Shown piece after piece: positions 45,560-55,298 of a stretch of 64,000 bases of DNA. The stretch comes from Chiua virens. Lineage: Eukaryota; Basidiomycota; Agaricomycetes; Boletales; Boletaceae. Position numbers and translations under genes: made by a program. Below the pieces are notes generated by a model that was not told where the DNA came from, ran no database searches, and worked only from the letters and a program-made list of their open reading frames with translations. Numbering within the stretch: position 1 is the first letter of the stretch; every line of letters starts with the position of its first letter. The DNA lies in contig JAHNUO010000029.1 in the NCBI GenBank assembly GCA_019787685.1, positions 310,001 to 374,000 of the forward strand, read 5' to 3'.

Positions 45560-47350
45560 GACATTTAATGGTGAAACATCCGAGCTGCATCAGTTTTTCG
45601 AACTCTTCAAGGATTATGCAGATGTGAGCACCCTTTCCAATGCAGAAAAATGCAAGTTCGTTGTAGGAGTTAGATACTCCCTACGGTTGTAGAATACATT
45701 TTCCTCGCTCTTCATCATGTCATATCATCTCCCGTCTCATCCGCCATCGACTTCATGCCAGCCCGGTTTCATTCCTAGCATTTACAGATCATCCGAATCC
45801 AATCCGAGTCCAATCCGAGTCAACGCGATCCAATCCGGTTCTTTCGTACGTATTCCGCTTCATCCGATTTGACTTGTTCTACTCGATTTGGCCTTATTAA
45901 GGTCATTACTATCCTAACACCTTTCCTTTCTTTGTCATCTACAAGGTTTGACACCCCTTCTTTCCATACTCACCCTACGTCAATCCTGTACACTTACTTA
46001 GGGTCAGATTACCTTTAACAGTCCTGGGTTATGCCCAGGACTATAAAACCATGTTTCTAACAGAAAAATATTGTCTTTCTGTGTTCAGGAGATCTCCTGT
46101 TTACTCTCCCGTGCGTGAGTGAGCTGGATAGTTTCTCTTTTACCTCGTCCTATCGTTCCTCGGCGTCTCATCTACTCGAATCAATACTCTCATCACCTTG
46201 CCTCCACCCGGATACTTTTACATCAACTGCTTTTCATTCCGGATTGTCCAGCAGCCTCTAGGACTCTTAGACAAACCTGAATCCATCATCCCTTCAAACA
46301 TAACCCCCCTTGGGACGAACCTATCGCCCCACCTTTCTTCTTATCACCTATTATTACTTTTCTACATCATTATTTGCTACATTGATAAAATGACCAAGCA
46401 TTTTTGGGTTATGCTCACAGGATACAAAAGTCATGACTATGATATATTCAAGAAGAGCATCCTTGAGCAGTACCCCGGTGCAGACAAGGGCATCAAGTAC
46501 ATATACTTGTCGTGACCTTGAACTAGCTGTTGCCGCCCCTTCCAATGATGACATCTCGACTGAAACCGAGTTACAGCAATACTATCACCACTTCCGTCCC
46601 ATCGCTGTCTGGCTTGTTGATCAGAAGAAGATCCCTGCCAATGAACAGGATCACTATTTTTGGACTGGATTGCTGCTTTCTGTCTGCCGTGCTATCAACT
46701 GACGCCTCGAGTTGAAAGACTCACAGTATTCTCACAATGAACCAACCCACTACAAGAAAGTGATGGAGGCTGGATGTTTTGTACTGTCTGATGATGCATT
46801 TGATGCAGACCTCAACAACCCGATAGCCACATGTATGAAGTTCCTGTGTGATGGACAAGGCAGCTCAGCTGATAAGAAGGATCAGTCATGAACAAGTCAA
46901 ATCACACAGATCAAAGACTCTGATAACAAATCAGATAATGAAAATAATTGCAAGAAAGAAGCCCCTCATGATGTACAGACCAAGCAAGTCACATTTGATT
47001 CAAGCGTGATATCCAAGGCGCATATAGATGAAGTCGAAGAGATTGGCTGAAAGCTACATATGCTCAACTTAGTGGACATTTCCTACTCAGCTCTCTACAC
47101 TCACCTTGCATGCCTTGCTCCAGCCATGGCACAGGCCTGGGCTTTCCTATCTTCCTATCAGTCACAGACCCTGTACCAAAGTTACCCACAAAGCACTACC
47201 GTTGCCAACTCCTCATGTTATACGTGTGGCGGAGGCCATTTTCTTTGTGATTGCATATGTGTACTTGAGTATATCTGAGCAGGCCACATTATCTACAAAA
47301 ACAGCTATCTCAACTCTCCCGATGGAGGATGTATCAAATGTCATGCGACA
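45560..47350 (+). pseudogene. Gypsy gag remnant with zinc-knuckle trace
   Basis: The visible pieces are LTFNGETSELHQFFELFKDY and ADVSTLSNAEKCKF (45560-45661), then from 46389 MTKHFWVMLTGYKSHDYDIF, KKSILEQYPGADKG and the block DDISTETELQQYYHHFRPIA. These match agaricomycete gypsy Gag, which usually has DYDAF...YPG in this place. CYTCGGGHFLCDC, near 47216-47254, is a CCHC knuckle that has lost part of its spacing. Three or four TGA codons and a frameshift near 46490 break the frame. The LTR at 45662-46380 splits it. Confidence 0.7.
45662..46380 (+). repeat. Probable solo LTR inside gag
   Basis: The segment begins TGTAGGAGTTAGATACTCC (an imperfect palindrome) and ends GCTACA. It has a TATA-like box (ACTATAAAACC near 46,040), and gag coding sequence lies on both sides. 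The exact right end is uncertain and no target duplication was found. Confidence 0.6.
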
Positions 47351-47352
47351 AC

Positions 47353-47756
47353 TGTTATGATCTCGACATTTTCACCCTTAACACTGGATACTACCTTCAA
47401 TCTTTTCTAGATGCTATTACCGCATCCTATGCCTCATGTCAAGGCTGTCCAAAGGATCATATCCAATTGGCTGCCACACTAACACAGCCCTTATCATGCC
47501 TCATGTCCTTATCTTTCATTTCCGAACTCATCATGACTCACACCTGCCAGATACCTGTGCAGGGCTATGCTTATCTATGACTCATTCTGACTCACTTTGT
47601 TATCGTCCAATAGTATCTCTCTGTAGTTTAGAACTCAGATTCGTACTCCGACATCCATGTAGTATATAAACCCCATGAATTGAAGCCAGAGGACTCTAAC
47701 AAAGTTCTCTTGGAGTTTTTGCCTCTTTGACTGAACATCCCCTCTCACCCTTTTCA
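47353..47756 (+). repeat. Solo LTR, target duplication ACAAC
   Basis: It begins TGTTATGATCTCGACATT and ends CACCCTTTTCA, with ACAAC on both sides (47348-47352 and 47757-47761). It contains the motif GTATATAAACCCCATGAAT and GTTCTCTTGGAGTTTTTGCC shared with the LTRs at 51508 and 53415. It lacks the last 60 bases seen in those copies. Confidence 0.9.
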
Positions 47757-47761
47757 ACAAC

Positions 47762-48698
47762 CAATTTATTCAAGGATACAATTGACAAATACTATCAAAA
47801 CCATGCAATCCTACCTGCTCACACTCCATCCAAATTTGTCAGAGAATCCCCGCCACGTCTTCAGCAAGCTGCTACAAATATGTTTGTTGCACCAGAACCA
47901 TCTGCAGTTCTCTTCAAATGCAACCACATCAAAGATGCTATCACAGACACCCTAGCATCCATCAAGGAAGTACCCAATGAGAAGGATGCTGGTGTTTTAG
48001 CCCTCATGAGATCCAAGGCACATGCAACTGCTCATACTGATACAGAAATCCCACCTGTGAAACCCGCTCGCTCAGCTAAACAAGCACTAGAGACACCTGA
48101 ACTGCCTGCTTTCATGCCTGCACAATCTGTACCTGTGTCCAGAGACTCTGCACCACTCAAGCACATTCCAGTGTATACATATGAATTGAAAGCCACATCC
48201 CCTGATGCTGCCAAATGGGTCTATGAATTACTTCATATGATGATTCCGAACCTTTTCATCATAGATTTATTAGCCATCAGCCCCGACTTGTGAAAGGAAG
48301 CAGTTGAATATTGCAAAACGCATCAGATTCCCACTCCATTGACAACCACAGTCACTACCTTGCCACCAGTCCAGATTGAGCATGCCACACCCCTCCATGA
48401 AGTCAAAGTCATTTTAAATGGAAAAATTGATGAACTTGCACTACTTGATGAAGGATCTGAAATTGTAGTCATCTGCCAGGACGTTTGGGAGCATCTCGAA
48501 ATGCCAATCTTGAATCACACAGGAATGACAATGCAAACAGCAAATGGCGACTTGCAACCAATGATGGAATGTATTGAGATGTTGGAAATTACAGTTGATG
48601 GTCTCAAGACCTGGGCTCATGCATATGTTGAATGCCCCTTATTGCCTCCTTCTCGGCCACCCATGGCAGCACCTTGTCTGCCTACAAAAACATGAAAC
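47762..48698 (+). pseudogene. Gypsy gag-linker and retropepsin remnant
   Basis: An open stretch to 48293 encodes a hydrophilic linker, ends in TGA, and is followed in frame by a retropepsin: VILNGKIDELALLDEGSEIV (active-site Asp in LLDEGSE, where many relatives have DDGSE or DSGSE), MTMQTANGDLQPMMECIEML, and in a shifted frame CLLLGHPWQ, the family's LLLGRPW end. The protease would process the Gag-Pol polyprotein. It is cut at 48699 by the LTR of element 3 and carries at least one stop and one frameshift. Confidence 0.75.
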
Positions 48699-49417
48699 TG
48701 TTACAATTTCTTTCTTTCCTTTGTCTTGTACTACTTCACTACACTCGATACCTAGGTATCCTTGTACATTCATCCGTACACTTTGTTTCTGTTCTTTGCT
48801 TCATTATGTAACTCCACACCAGCCTTACCTGAGTGCTTACTCTTTTCTTTCTTGTCATTGTCCAATGGCATCGCTCTTACTCATTTGCTTCTCGTCATCA
48901 TCTGATGGCTTTGCATTTGTCATTTCACTCTCATCATTGTTCACTGCCATCGCATCGTACAATTCCTCCTTTTGGGCCTTCTTCCCTTCTACTCTTCTGC
49001 CCACCCCATTTTAGCTACTTGGTCCGTGCACACTTTCGTAGTATAAATACCTTGTAGCGATACTCCTGTACTCCAGTCTTGATCTCCACAATCTAGCTAA
49101 GTATCACTGCTCCACTCAGACTTCTTCCTTGTGACCCCTCAACCCTTGGACTTCAATAAATCCTCACTTGAACACTCGGACTCATCACAGTCAACCCTCG
49201 ACCCTTGACCATCCCTTGGGTATAGATTCCCAACCGGACAATTCTCAGCAACAACTGAGTTTTCACTCGACTCTCTGGTAGCAATCTGCTAACCAGAAAC
49301 CCTTGTTCAACTCTTCAGTGCACCACATATCAAGTGGTGGTTGTTTGAGTTATCGTAGCCACTTGGTACTTAGTGCTTTTGTGGCTACGCTAGGTCCTAC
49401 CCGGAACTACCATAACA
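48699..49417 (+). repeat. 5' LTR of element 3 (719 bp)
   Basis: It starts TGTTACAATTTCTTTCC and ends ACTACCATAACA, with a TATA-like box (GTATAAATACC near 49,040). It is homologous to the antisense solo LTR at 40441-41165. At many sites where that copy has CG, this copy has TG or CA. Confidence 0.9.
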
Positions 49418-49537
49418 TAAGATCAAGACTCTTTGTACAGCCTGCCCTTGCACAGTCAGATGCCCACTATATCTTCGGGACGCCCCACACGTCCTTCCCT
49501 CACCTCTGGCTAGAGACCCTGGTCAACCCAACCCCTG

Positions 49538-49774
49538 ATGTCGGACCTATCTGACGATAACCCTGAACCCACAACCCGCTTTCCTGAACCCCAGGACAGC
49601 GACCAGGACATCAACGTCCATGACTCGGAAGATAAAACCCAGCAACTAGCTGACCATCTTCACCACTCACTTGAGCTTCCCACCCTTGCCTCCTTCACAT
49701 CCCCAATGACCCCACGAAGGAACATTCCTGGACCAATGTCTATCACTCCTGTTGCCCACCACCTCAACCATTAG
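49538..49774 (+). other. Gag leader ORF of element 3
   Basis: An acidic, hydrophilic 78-residue ORF (MSDLSDDNPEPTTRFPEPQD) overlaps the next Gag frame by 23 bases in another frame. It is probably the N-terminal end of the same Gag, separated by a frameshift. Confidence 0.4.
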
Positions 49775-50684
49775 CAACATGTCTAACAAACCCATTGAAC
49801 TCCATCTTGGTAAACCCCATACCTTTGATGGCTCCTATGACCATGCCATACCCTGGCTCAATGATGTCACCACATACCTCTTTGTTAACAAAGATGTGTA
49901 CAACATGAACAACAAGAAGGTGGCCTTCGCCTTGTCATTCATGACCAAAGGCTCCATTCTCACTTGGGCTGACACGTTCTGCGCCAAGTCCCTGACCGCT
50001 CAGTCCTTCAGGACTTGGGCCAATTGGCAATCAGAGTTCCAAAAGGGCTTTGAACACCATGACACCAAGGGAGACGCAATCGCCTGGCTCTCCACCACCC
50101 AAGCCACCAAGAGCAAGGACATCCCCTTGTACATCTTCTCCTTCCACACCAAAGTCATCACCACTGGCCTTACTGGCTCTAACTCAGTCCTTATAAATTT
50201 CTTCACGGCAGGCCTTCCCCCGTCTCTCATGCAATGTATCCAAGGGATGGACACAGTCCCTACCACGATTGACAAGTGGTATACCCAAGCCATCCATTTC
50301 AAAACCCAATGGGAACGTGCTGATGAAATCACTTGTCACAACAAGAAACCTGCCACTGCCATTGTTTTCCACAATGACCCCCCTCACAAGAAGGAGTGAG
50401 ACCCTGATGCCATGGACGTGGACGCCATCCACATTCCAAAGATGACTGAAGCAGAGCATAAGCGATGCTTTGACAACAACCTTTGCTTCCACTGTTACAA
50501 ACCTGGACATTGTATGTTCAATTGCACAGCATTCTCGACCAAAACCCTTGTCACGTTCTTCTCCAAGAAGGTCTGCAAGACCAACCCCAACCCAGAACCA
50601 GTTCCCCCATTAATAGAGGTGGAGGAGGATGAGGAGGATGCCATGAGTGTCAACAAGGTGACCACTCCAGTCATGGGTTTTTAA
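49752..50684 (+). pseudogene. Gypsy Gag with CCHC zinc knuckle
   Basis: PIELHLGKPHTFDGSYDHAI and PWLNDVTTYLFVNKDVY open a Ty3-type capsid domain (family: PxxFxGxxxxxxxWLxxxxxYF). WQSEFQKGFEHHDTKGDAIA and YIFSFHTKVITTGL follow. One TGA at 50397-50399 lies between the capsid and the nucleocapsid part. The latter has MDVDAIHIPKMTEAEHKRCF and a perfect CX2CX4HX4C knuckle, CFHCYKPGHCMFNC. An acidic tail ends at TAA, 50682-50684. Apart from the single stop the sequence is intact. Confidence 0.85.
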
Positions 50685-50756
50685 GGAGGAAGACCAGATG
50701 CCAGTATCTTCCCATTCTTGTATCCATGTACTTGTAGCTGAGCTTTCGTCCCATCT

Positions 50757-51060
50757 ATGCAAATCCCTGTTAGATTGAATGCTACCTGTACTTCCAAAGA
50801 TGTCAACACCCGAGCTCTAATCAATTCTGGAGCAGGGATCAACTGTATCAACTGGCATTCCGTCCAGAAGAACAAATTCCTCAAGGATCACCTTCCGAAA
50901 TCCATCCTGGTTAGGAACATTGATTCCACCTCAAACAAAAATGGTGACATCAAATTCACCACCACCCTCTGGATTGCTCTTGGTGGAGTACTCCAATGCA
51001 TCAAATTTCACATTATCCACTGTGGATCGGAAAATGTCATTCTTGGTCTCCTGATTCTTA
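50757..51060 (+). pseudogene. Retropepsin remnant, active-site Asp replaced by Asn
   Basis: PVRLNATCTSKDVNTRALIN, SGAGINCINWHSVQ and later VILGLLILR match the gypsy aspartic protease. The catalytic DSGA is NSGA, so the enzyme would be inactive. The domain stops near 51060, where the sequence changes character. Confidence 0.75.
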
Positions 51061-51507
51061 GGTGTGTGTGGTGTTCTTTGAATTTTCATCAAAAATGATG
51101 TCATTTTGTAAAAGATGGGAGGAATCAGCATTCCTGTTGTATTTCCACATATGTACAAATTGTATATGTTTGTGCTACTCTGGATTTCTATGTTGTAGGT
51201 TTTACCAATGCAGCAAACTTTCAAATACCAACATGGCAAGCACCAGTCACTCAGGGGCCATTGATTACTTAAACAAAGAATGAGGTCCCAGTTAAAAATG
51301 GGATTTTGTGGATTCCAAGCACAAAGGTCATCTAACCAATTTTCTCTGTCTGCCTTGCCAAGTGAAGGGTCTGAGTCATCTGGGTCCAAGTCAGATGTTG
51401 CCCTCAGGGCTTTTTTAGCATACTCTGCAATGATCTGCTTGAGCTTGTCCATTGTCCTGTGGAGAATGGCATCCAAGGAATCTGTGGAGCACTTAGAATA
51501 CAGAGAC
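51061..51507. other. Unrecognised repeat-like sequence, part 1
   Basis: The minus strand has an open frame (51476-50931 includes this part) with an acidic piece, SDLDPDDSDPSLGKADRENW, and NPQNPIFNWDLILCLSNQWP. I do not recognise it; it is probably transposon-derived. It continues beyond the solo LTR at 51974. Confidence 0.35.
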
Positions 51508-51968
51508 TGTTATGATCTCAACCTTTTCCCCCTTATCACTGGACATTACCTTCAATCTTTTCTAGATGCTATTATAGTATCCTATGTCTCCTGCCAAGTC
51601 TGTCCAAAGGATCGTATCCGATTGGCTGCCACATTAACACAGCATATTCTCACACTGTCACTTCTCATGACTTGTTTCACACACATGTATTCCCATGTTA
51701 CTCATCATGACTCAGAACCCGCCAGATACCTGTGCAGGGCTATGCCTTATCTATGACTCATACTTTGTTATTGTCCAATAGGATTCATCTGTAGTTAGAA
51801 CTCAGATTAGAACTCCGACATCCATGTAGTATATGTATAAACCCCATGAATTAAAGCCAGAGGACTCTAACAAAGTTCTCTTGGAGTTTTTGCCTCTTTC
51901 CTAGACATTCCACATCCTCTCTCATAAGTCATTCTCTTAACAGTCTAGCCTTGTTCTAGGTTGTTTCA
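51508..51968 (+). repeat. Solo LTR, target duplication GAGAC
   Basis: It begins TGTTATGATCTCAACC and ends TCTAGGTTGTTTCA. GAGAC is present at 51503-51507 and 51969-51973. It is 461 bp and contains GTATATGTATAAACCCCATG and GTTCTCTTGGAGTTTTTGCC like its relatives. Confidence 0.93.
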
Positions 51969-51973
51969 GAGAC

Positions 51974-53414
51974 TGCCAGGGCCAAAGAAATCAGGGTTCA
52001 CAGTCAGGATATTAGAATAAGGAAACTTACACCAGTGGCATATGCTGTGTGCAGGTCATTGGGGTGATCCATGTCAAGTTTTCTTTTTTGCCAAGACGGT
52101 ATCAGATCTGTAGTTCAATGCTAGTGACTTTGATATAGGTAAAGTTGTCCCAGACAATGGTTCAGGTATGCTGGACTCTTTGAGGTTGGAATTCTGCCTC
52201 ACAGAGGAATGGCCTTCCTATATAGATATTGCTTTGCAATGGCTGAGTCTAGGGACTATGATGCCAGTGGAGAGATGTAGTTGCTTTCCTGAATTTTGAT
52301 CTTGAGCACAGTGGCTGTTTGAGGGTGGTGCTTGACATATGCTTTGAGTTTCTTCAAAACATTTGCTTCAGATTAGAAAAAGGCAGTCTCCAGAAAGAAG
52401 TATTTGTGCTCAGTGGTGATTTTGCCTGGTCCAGCCAATGAGAAAATCTGCAAGCATACATTAGGCACATATCTATCATTACCACACAAAACAGAGGCAG
52501 TTGGGGCAGCCTCAACGAAAGTTGCATGAGGTCCTCGGGAGAGGGGAGTGGAGGTAAAGACATTGCTGAATCCACTGAGGAAGGGAACAATGAGAGATTT
52601 GTAAACATCATGGCTCATGGTCATGGTAAGTTGCCCAGGATCACTGAAATATGTTAGCCTGAAGGATGATAACAATCAGAATAGATCAGCTTAATCCATT
52701 AGTTGCCTCACCTGGCATGAATTTTAATACTCTGAATTGTATCTCAATATAGATATACTTGCTAGAAATAATGTTCTCAAAAATCTATTGAATGGGGGGA
52801 TTATCAACTGAGAAAGGTGCATCAGGGTACACTGTCACACCAAGCTATATTCAGGTTGGATGTTTTCCTTGTGAGACAATCTTATTACACTTCACTGTTT
52901 AGAACATGAGAAACAAGTGTTTGGTAGTCAGAAAATGTATTGTACCAAGATCTGGATGGTTGTCATAGTTCTGAAATAGCTCCATATCTGATCTCAAGTT
53001 GTGGATTGCACTTGTTTAGCAGCTAATGTCACAGCCATCACTGGCAATCCATGGCTCAAGCAAGTTGACTAGTATCTTGTCTAAGCCATCTGGGATCAGT
53101 GAATTGCATGAAGCTGAGGATAGAACCTGTGATGGTTTCATATAAATGTTTGGAGACCTGTCTTCCTTTCTTGGAAGGGTTGAGAAGAGCAGTTTAGCCC
53201 CAGGGCCAAAGAACTTCACCTATCCTCCCAGGAGCAAGCATGACTCAGACACTGAGTGACATCTGGAAGGTAACCTGAAAACCCTTTGGTGCCAGTCATG
53301 GCAACTGGGAGATCAACATAACAACTGAAAACCTAACCACCTTGAAGCTTGGGACCACCCAAAGATTGGGGCATGATTGTACAGTATGTCTTGCCATAAC
53401 TTGAGGACTGTTGT
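51974..53414. other. Unrecognised repeat-like sequence, part 2
   Basis: Minus-strand fragments are open: 52675-52373 (MSHDVYKSLIVPFLSGFSNV, CGNDRYVPNVCLQIFSLAG) and 53219-53016 (MKFFGPGAKLLFSTLPRKED). Short introns between them are possible. No domain is recognised. CpG is rare. Confidence 0.35.
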
Positions 53415-53834
53415 TGTTACGATATCAACTTTTCCTTCCTTAACGGATTCCACTTTCAACTTATTCTAAAGATACATGCCTCATGCCAAGGCTGTTCAAA
53501 GGAACACATCCGATTGGCTGCCACATTATCACACACTTACGCTTCTATTTATTCATTTCCCTTATCACTGACTCATACCGGGCAGTACAAGGCTATGCTC
53601 TTATCTATGACTCATATCTATTTACACCTTATCAACCAATAGGGTCTTGTATGGTTATCTATGTAGTTCGTACTCAGATTAGAAGTCTGACATCCATGTA
53701 GTATATAAACCCCATGAATCTAAGCCAGAGGACTCTAACAAAGTTCTCTTGGAGTTTTTGCCTCTTCACTGGACTGAACCCCCTTTTCACTCAACCACTA
53801 CTTTAACAGTCTAGTTTTGTTCTAGGTTGTTTCA
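53415..53834 (+). repeat. LTR of the TGTTAYGAT family
   Basis: It begins TGTTACGATATCAAC and ends TCTAGGTTGTTTCA, 420 bp, and shares GTATATAAACCCCATGAAT with the copies at 47353 and 51508. No target duplication is seen. An ORF follows 216 bases later, so it might be a 5' LTR rather than a solo one. Confidence 0.82.
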
Positions 53835-54049
53835 TTAGAACTTTGTTGTTATCTTCACCATCGACAAACTACTGTCAAGTTTCCAACCTCGTAACACAGC
53901 CGCGCCCAAGTAAGTCACAAACTTGAAAAGTAGTTGGAACATCTGCTCCCAATAAGTCGATTTGCAAAAGACTCAAGGTCTATAGCATACGCAGAAGCAG
54001 ATAGCGCACCCTTGACCAGAACGGGAGCCTTAACTAACTTGCCAAATCA

Positions 54050-54634
54050 GTGTCTCATTCATCACTCCCACTCTCTATCATTGCTGCCACACAGGAGGCT
54101 TTCCCAGGTCTTGAGAACACACCTTACATTCTTGATGCCACCTACCTCACCAAAGTCGTTGCCTTAGAAGACTTAGACCCCAAAGACCGGACAGACACCA
54201 AGATCTTCCATGCCTTACTAGGCCACTTGATAGGAGACTACGCATCCCTATCAGACTATGAGTCAACCCGGTCCGACAGTCCGGAATTGAGATATCCAAC
54301 TGAGGAAGTTGAGATAAAGTGTGAATATTTTCCCGCTCCCCTTCCTGAAAGAGAACCATTGATCGCTCTGAAAAGAGAGGAATCATCACCACTACTGGAA
54401 CTTATGCCGAGTAGAGCTTCATCTGAGGAAAGTTTAGGAGACCCTAATGATTGGTTCCCACCCAGAGAAGTAGAGAGAATAGCCAAGCTGTACAGAGACG
54501 CAGAGCAGAAAGACGATTCAGGGCTAACCAGATCCCATCTTGCATCCACCCATACTCACAGTACAACATTTTCGAGTTCCCCTCACTCAGGCCTCGTAAT
54601 ACCCTCAAAACCCCTACCAAATACCTTTAGATAG
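54050..54634 (+). CDS. Unrecognised acidic protein next to an LTR
   Basis: A 194-codon ORF starts MSHSSLPLSIIAATQEAFPG and contains YILDATYLTKVVALEDLDPK and a Ser/Glu-rich second half (SPLLELMPSRASSEESLGDP). No known domain is seen. Its place 216 bases after a plus-strand LTR suggests a gag-like leader of a retroelement; it could equally be a host fragment. The frame is free of stops. The TAG at 54632-54634 is followed by an unrelated LTR-like segment. Confidence 0.45.
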   Translation: MSHSSLPLSIIAATQEAFPGLENTPYILDATYLTKVVALEDLDPKDRTDTKIFHALLGHLIGDYASLSDYESTRSDSPELRYPTEEVEIKCEYFPAPLPEREPLIALKREESSPLLELMPSRASSEESLGDPNDWFPPREVERIAKLYRDAEQKDDSGLTRSHLASTHTHSTTFSSSPHSGLVIPSKPLPNTFR

Positions 54635-54720
54635 AAATTTTATGTCTTGGGAATGACTGTTTGTATAGGTGGATAGGCAGATGTTCCTGATGTGTCATGG
54701 TGAAGGTAATGAAACCCGGC

Positions 54721-55298
54721 TGTAGTGCAATATACTCAGGGGGATTGAAAGAATAGAAAAGAGGGTGAAGGAATGCGATTCCATTCAACCCAGGGACAAC
54801 ACTGAGTTGGTGAACAACGAGAAATGGTTTTTGAGTAGTCCGAGATGAATCTGGGGTGAATCCAGATTAAAACGGATAGAAAAGCGGATGCAGCAGTCCG
54901 ATCCAGATTGAGAAAATACGAGGAGAGCAAGAGAAAATGAACATCGACCGAAAACGATGTGAGACAGATGCACATGGGCAAAGCTACTGTATTTTTTTCA
55001 ATACAGTGAATTTATAGTCCTCAGGAATACCCTCAGACTTGTCCTAAGTAAGGATAATGATAAAAAAAGAAGGTTTTCGTACGGTATAAAGTTTGAGAGG
55101 CACCTGAATGTCCCTGCAAGGGCTGCGTGACATGGTCTAGCCAATGCTAAGTACGAATAAGGAGCATCAAAAATAAAATAAAAGAGTCATACAGCAATCC
55201 GGATGAGTTCACACAAGCAGACAGATCAGGATTGGGATTGGGTGACAACAGGGTGCAGAAACGTGCTATGCGAGCACAGGGAATACCTATTCCCTACA
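54721..55298 (-). repeat. Probable LTR in reverse orientation
   Basis: On the minus strand it begins TGTAGGGAATAGGTATTCCC, a near-perfect palindrome, and ends CACTACA. A TATA-like box (ACTATAAATTCACTG) lies near 55,000. The terminus resembles that of the LTR at 45662. No target duplication was found. Confidence 0.55.

Larger units (their letters stand above)
45107..48698 (+). mobile_element. Gypsy-like element 2: gag-protease fragment with LTR insertions
   Basis: After a Pro-rich leader (45278 onward) come the gag-like LTFNGETSELHQFFELFKDY, then, past an inserted LTR, MTKHFWVMLTGYKSHDYDIF and the zinc-knuckle remnant CYTCGGGHFLCDC. Past a second inserted LTR come a linker (47727-48293) and a retropepsin-like domain. 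The order gag-knuckle-protease is that of Ty3/gypsy. In-frame stops, several of them TGA, occur at about 46702, 46890, 47050, 47278 and 48293. The protease is interrupted at 48699 by a third LTR. Confidence 0.8.
48699..51060 (+). mobile_element. Gypsy-like element 3: 5' LTR, gag, start of protease
   Basis: The LTR at 48699-49417 is followed by gag (49752-50684) and a protease remnant (50757-51060), all on plus. It is inserted into the protease of element 2. The rest of pol and the 3' LTR are missing; unrelated sequence starts at about 51061. Its LTR family also occurs at 40441 in the opposite direction. Confidence 0.85.

Noticed and set aside
46700..50400. TGA reassigned as a sense codon
   Set aside because: Several host genes in the window (coiled-coil gene, aspartic peptidase, 2OG oxygenase) end in TGA, so TGA is a stop here.
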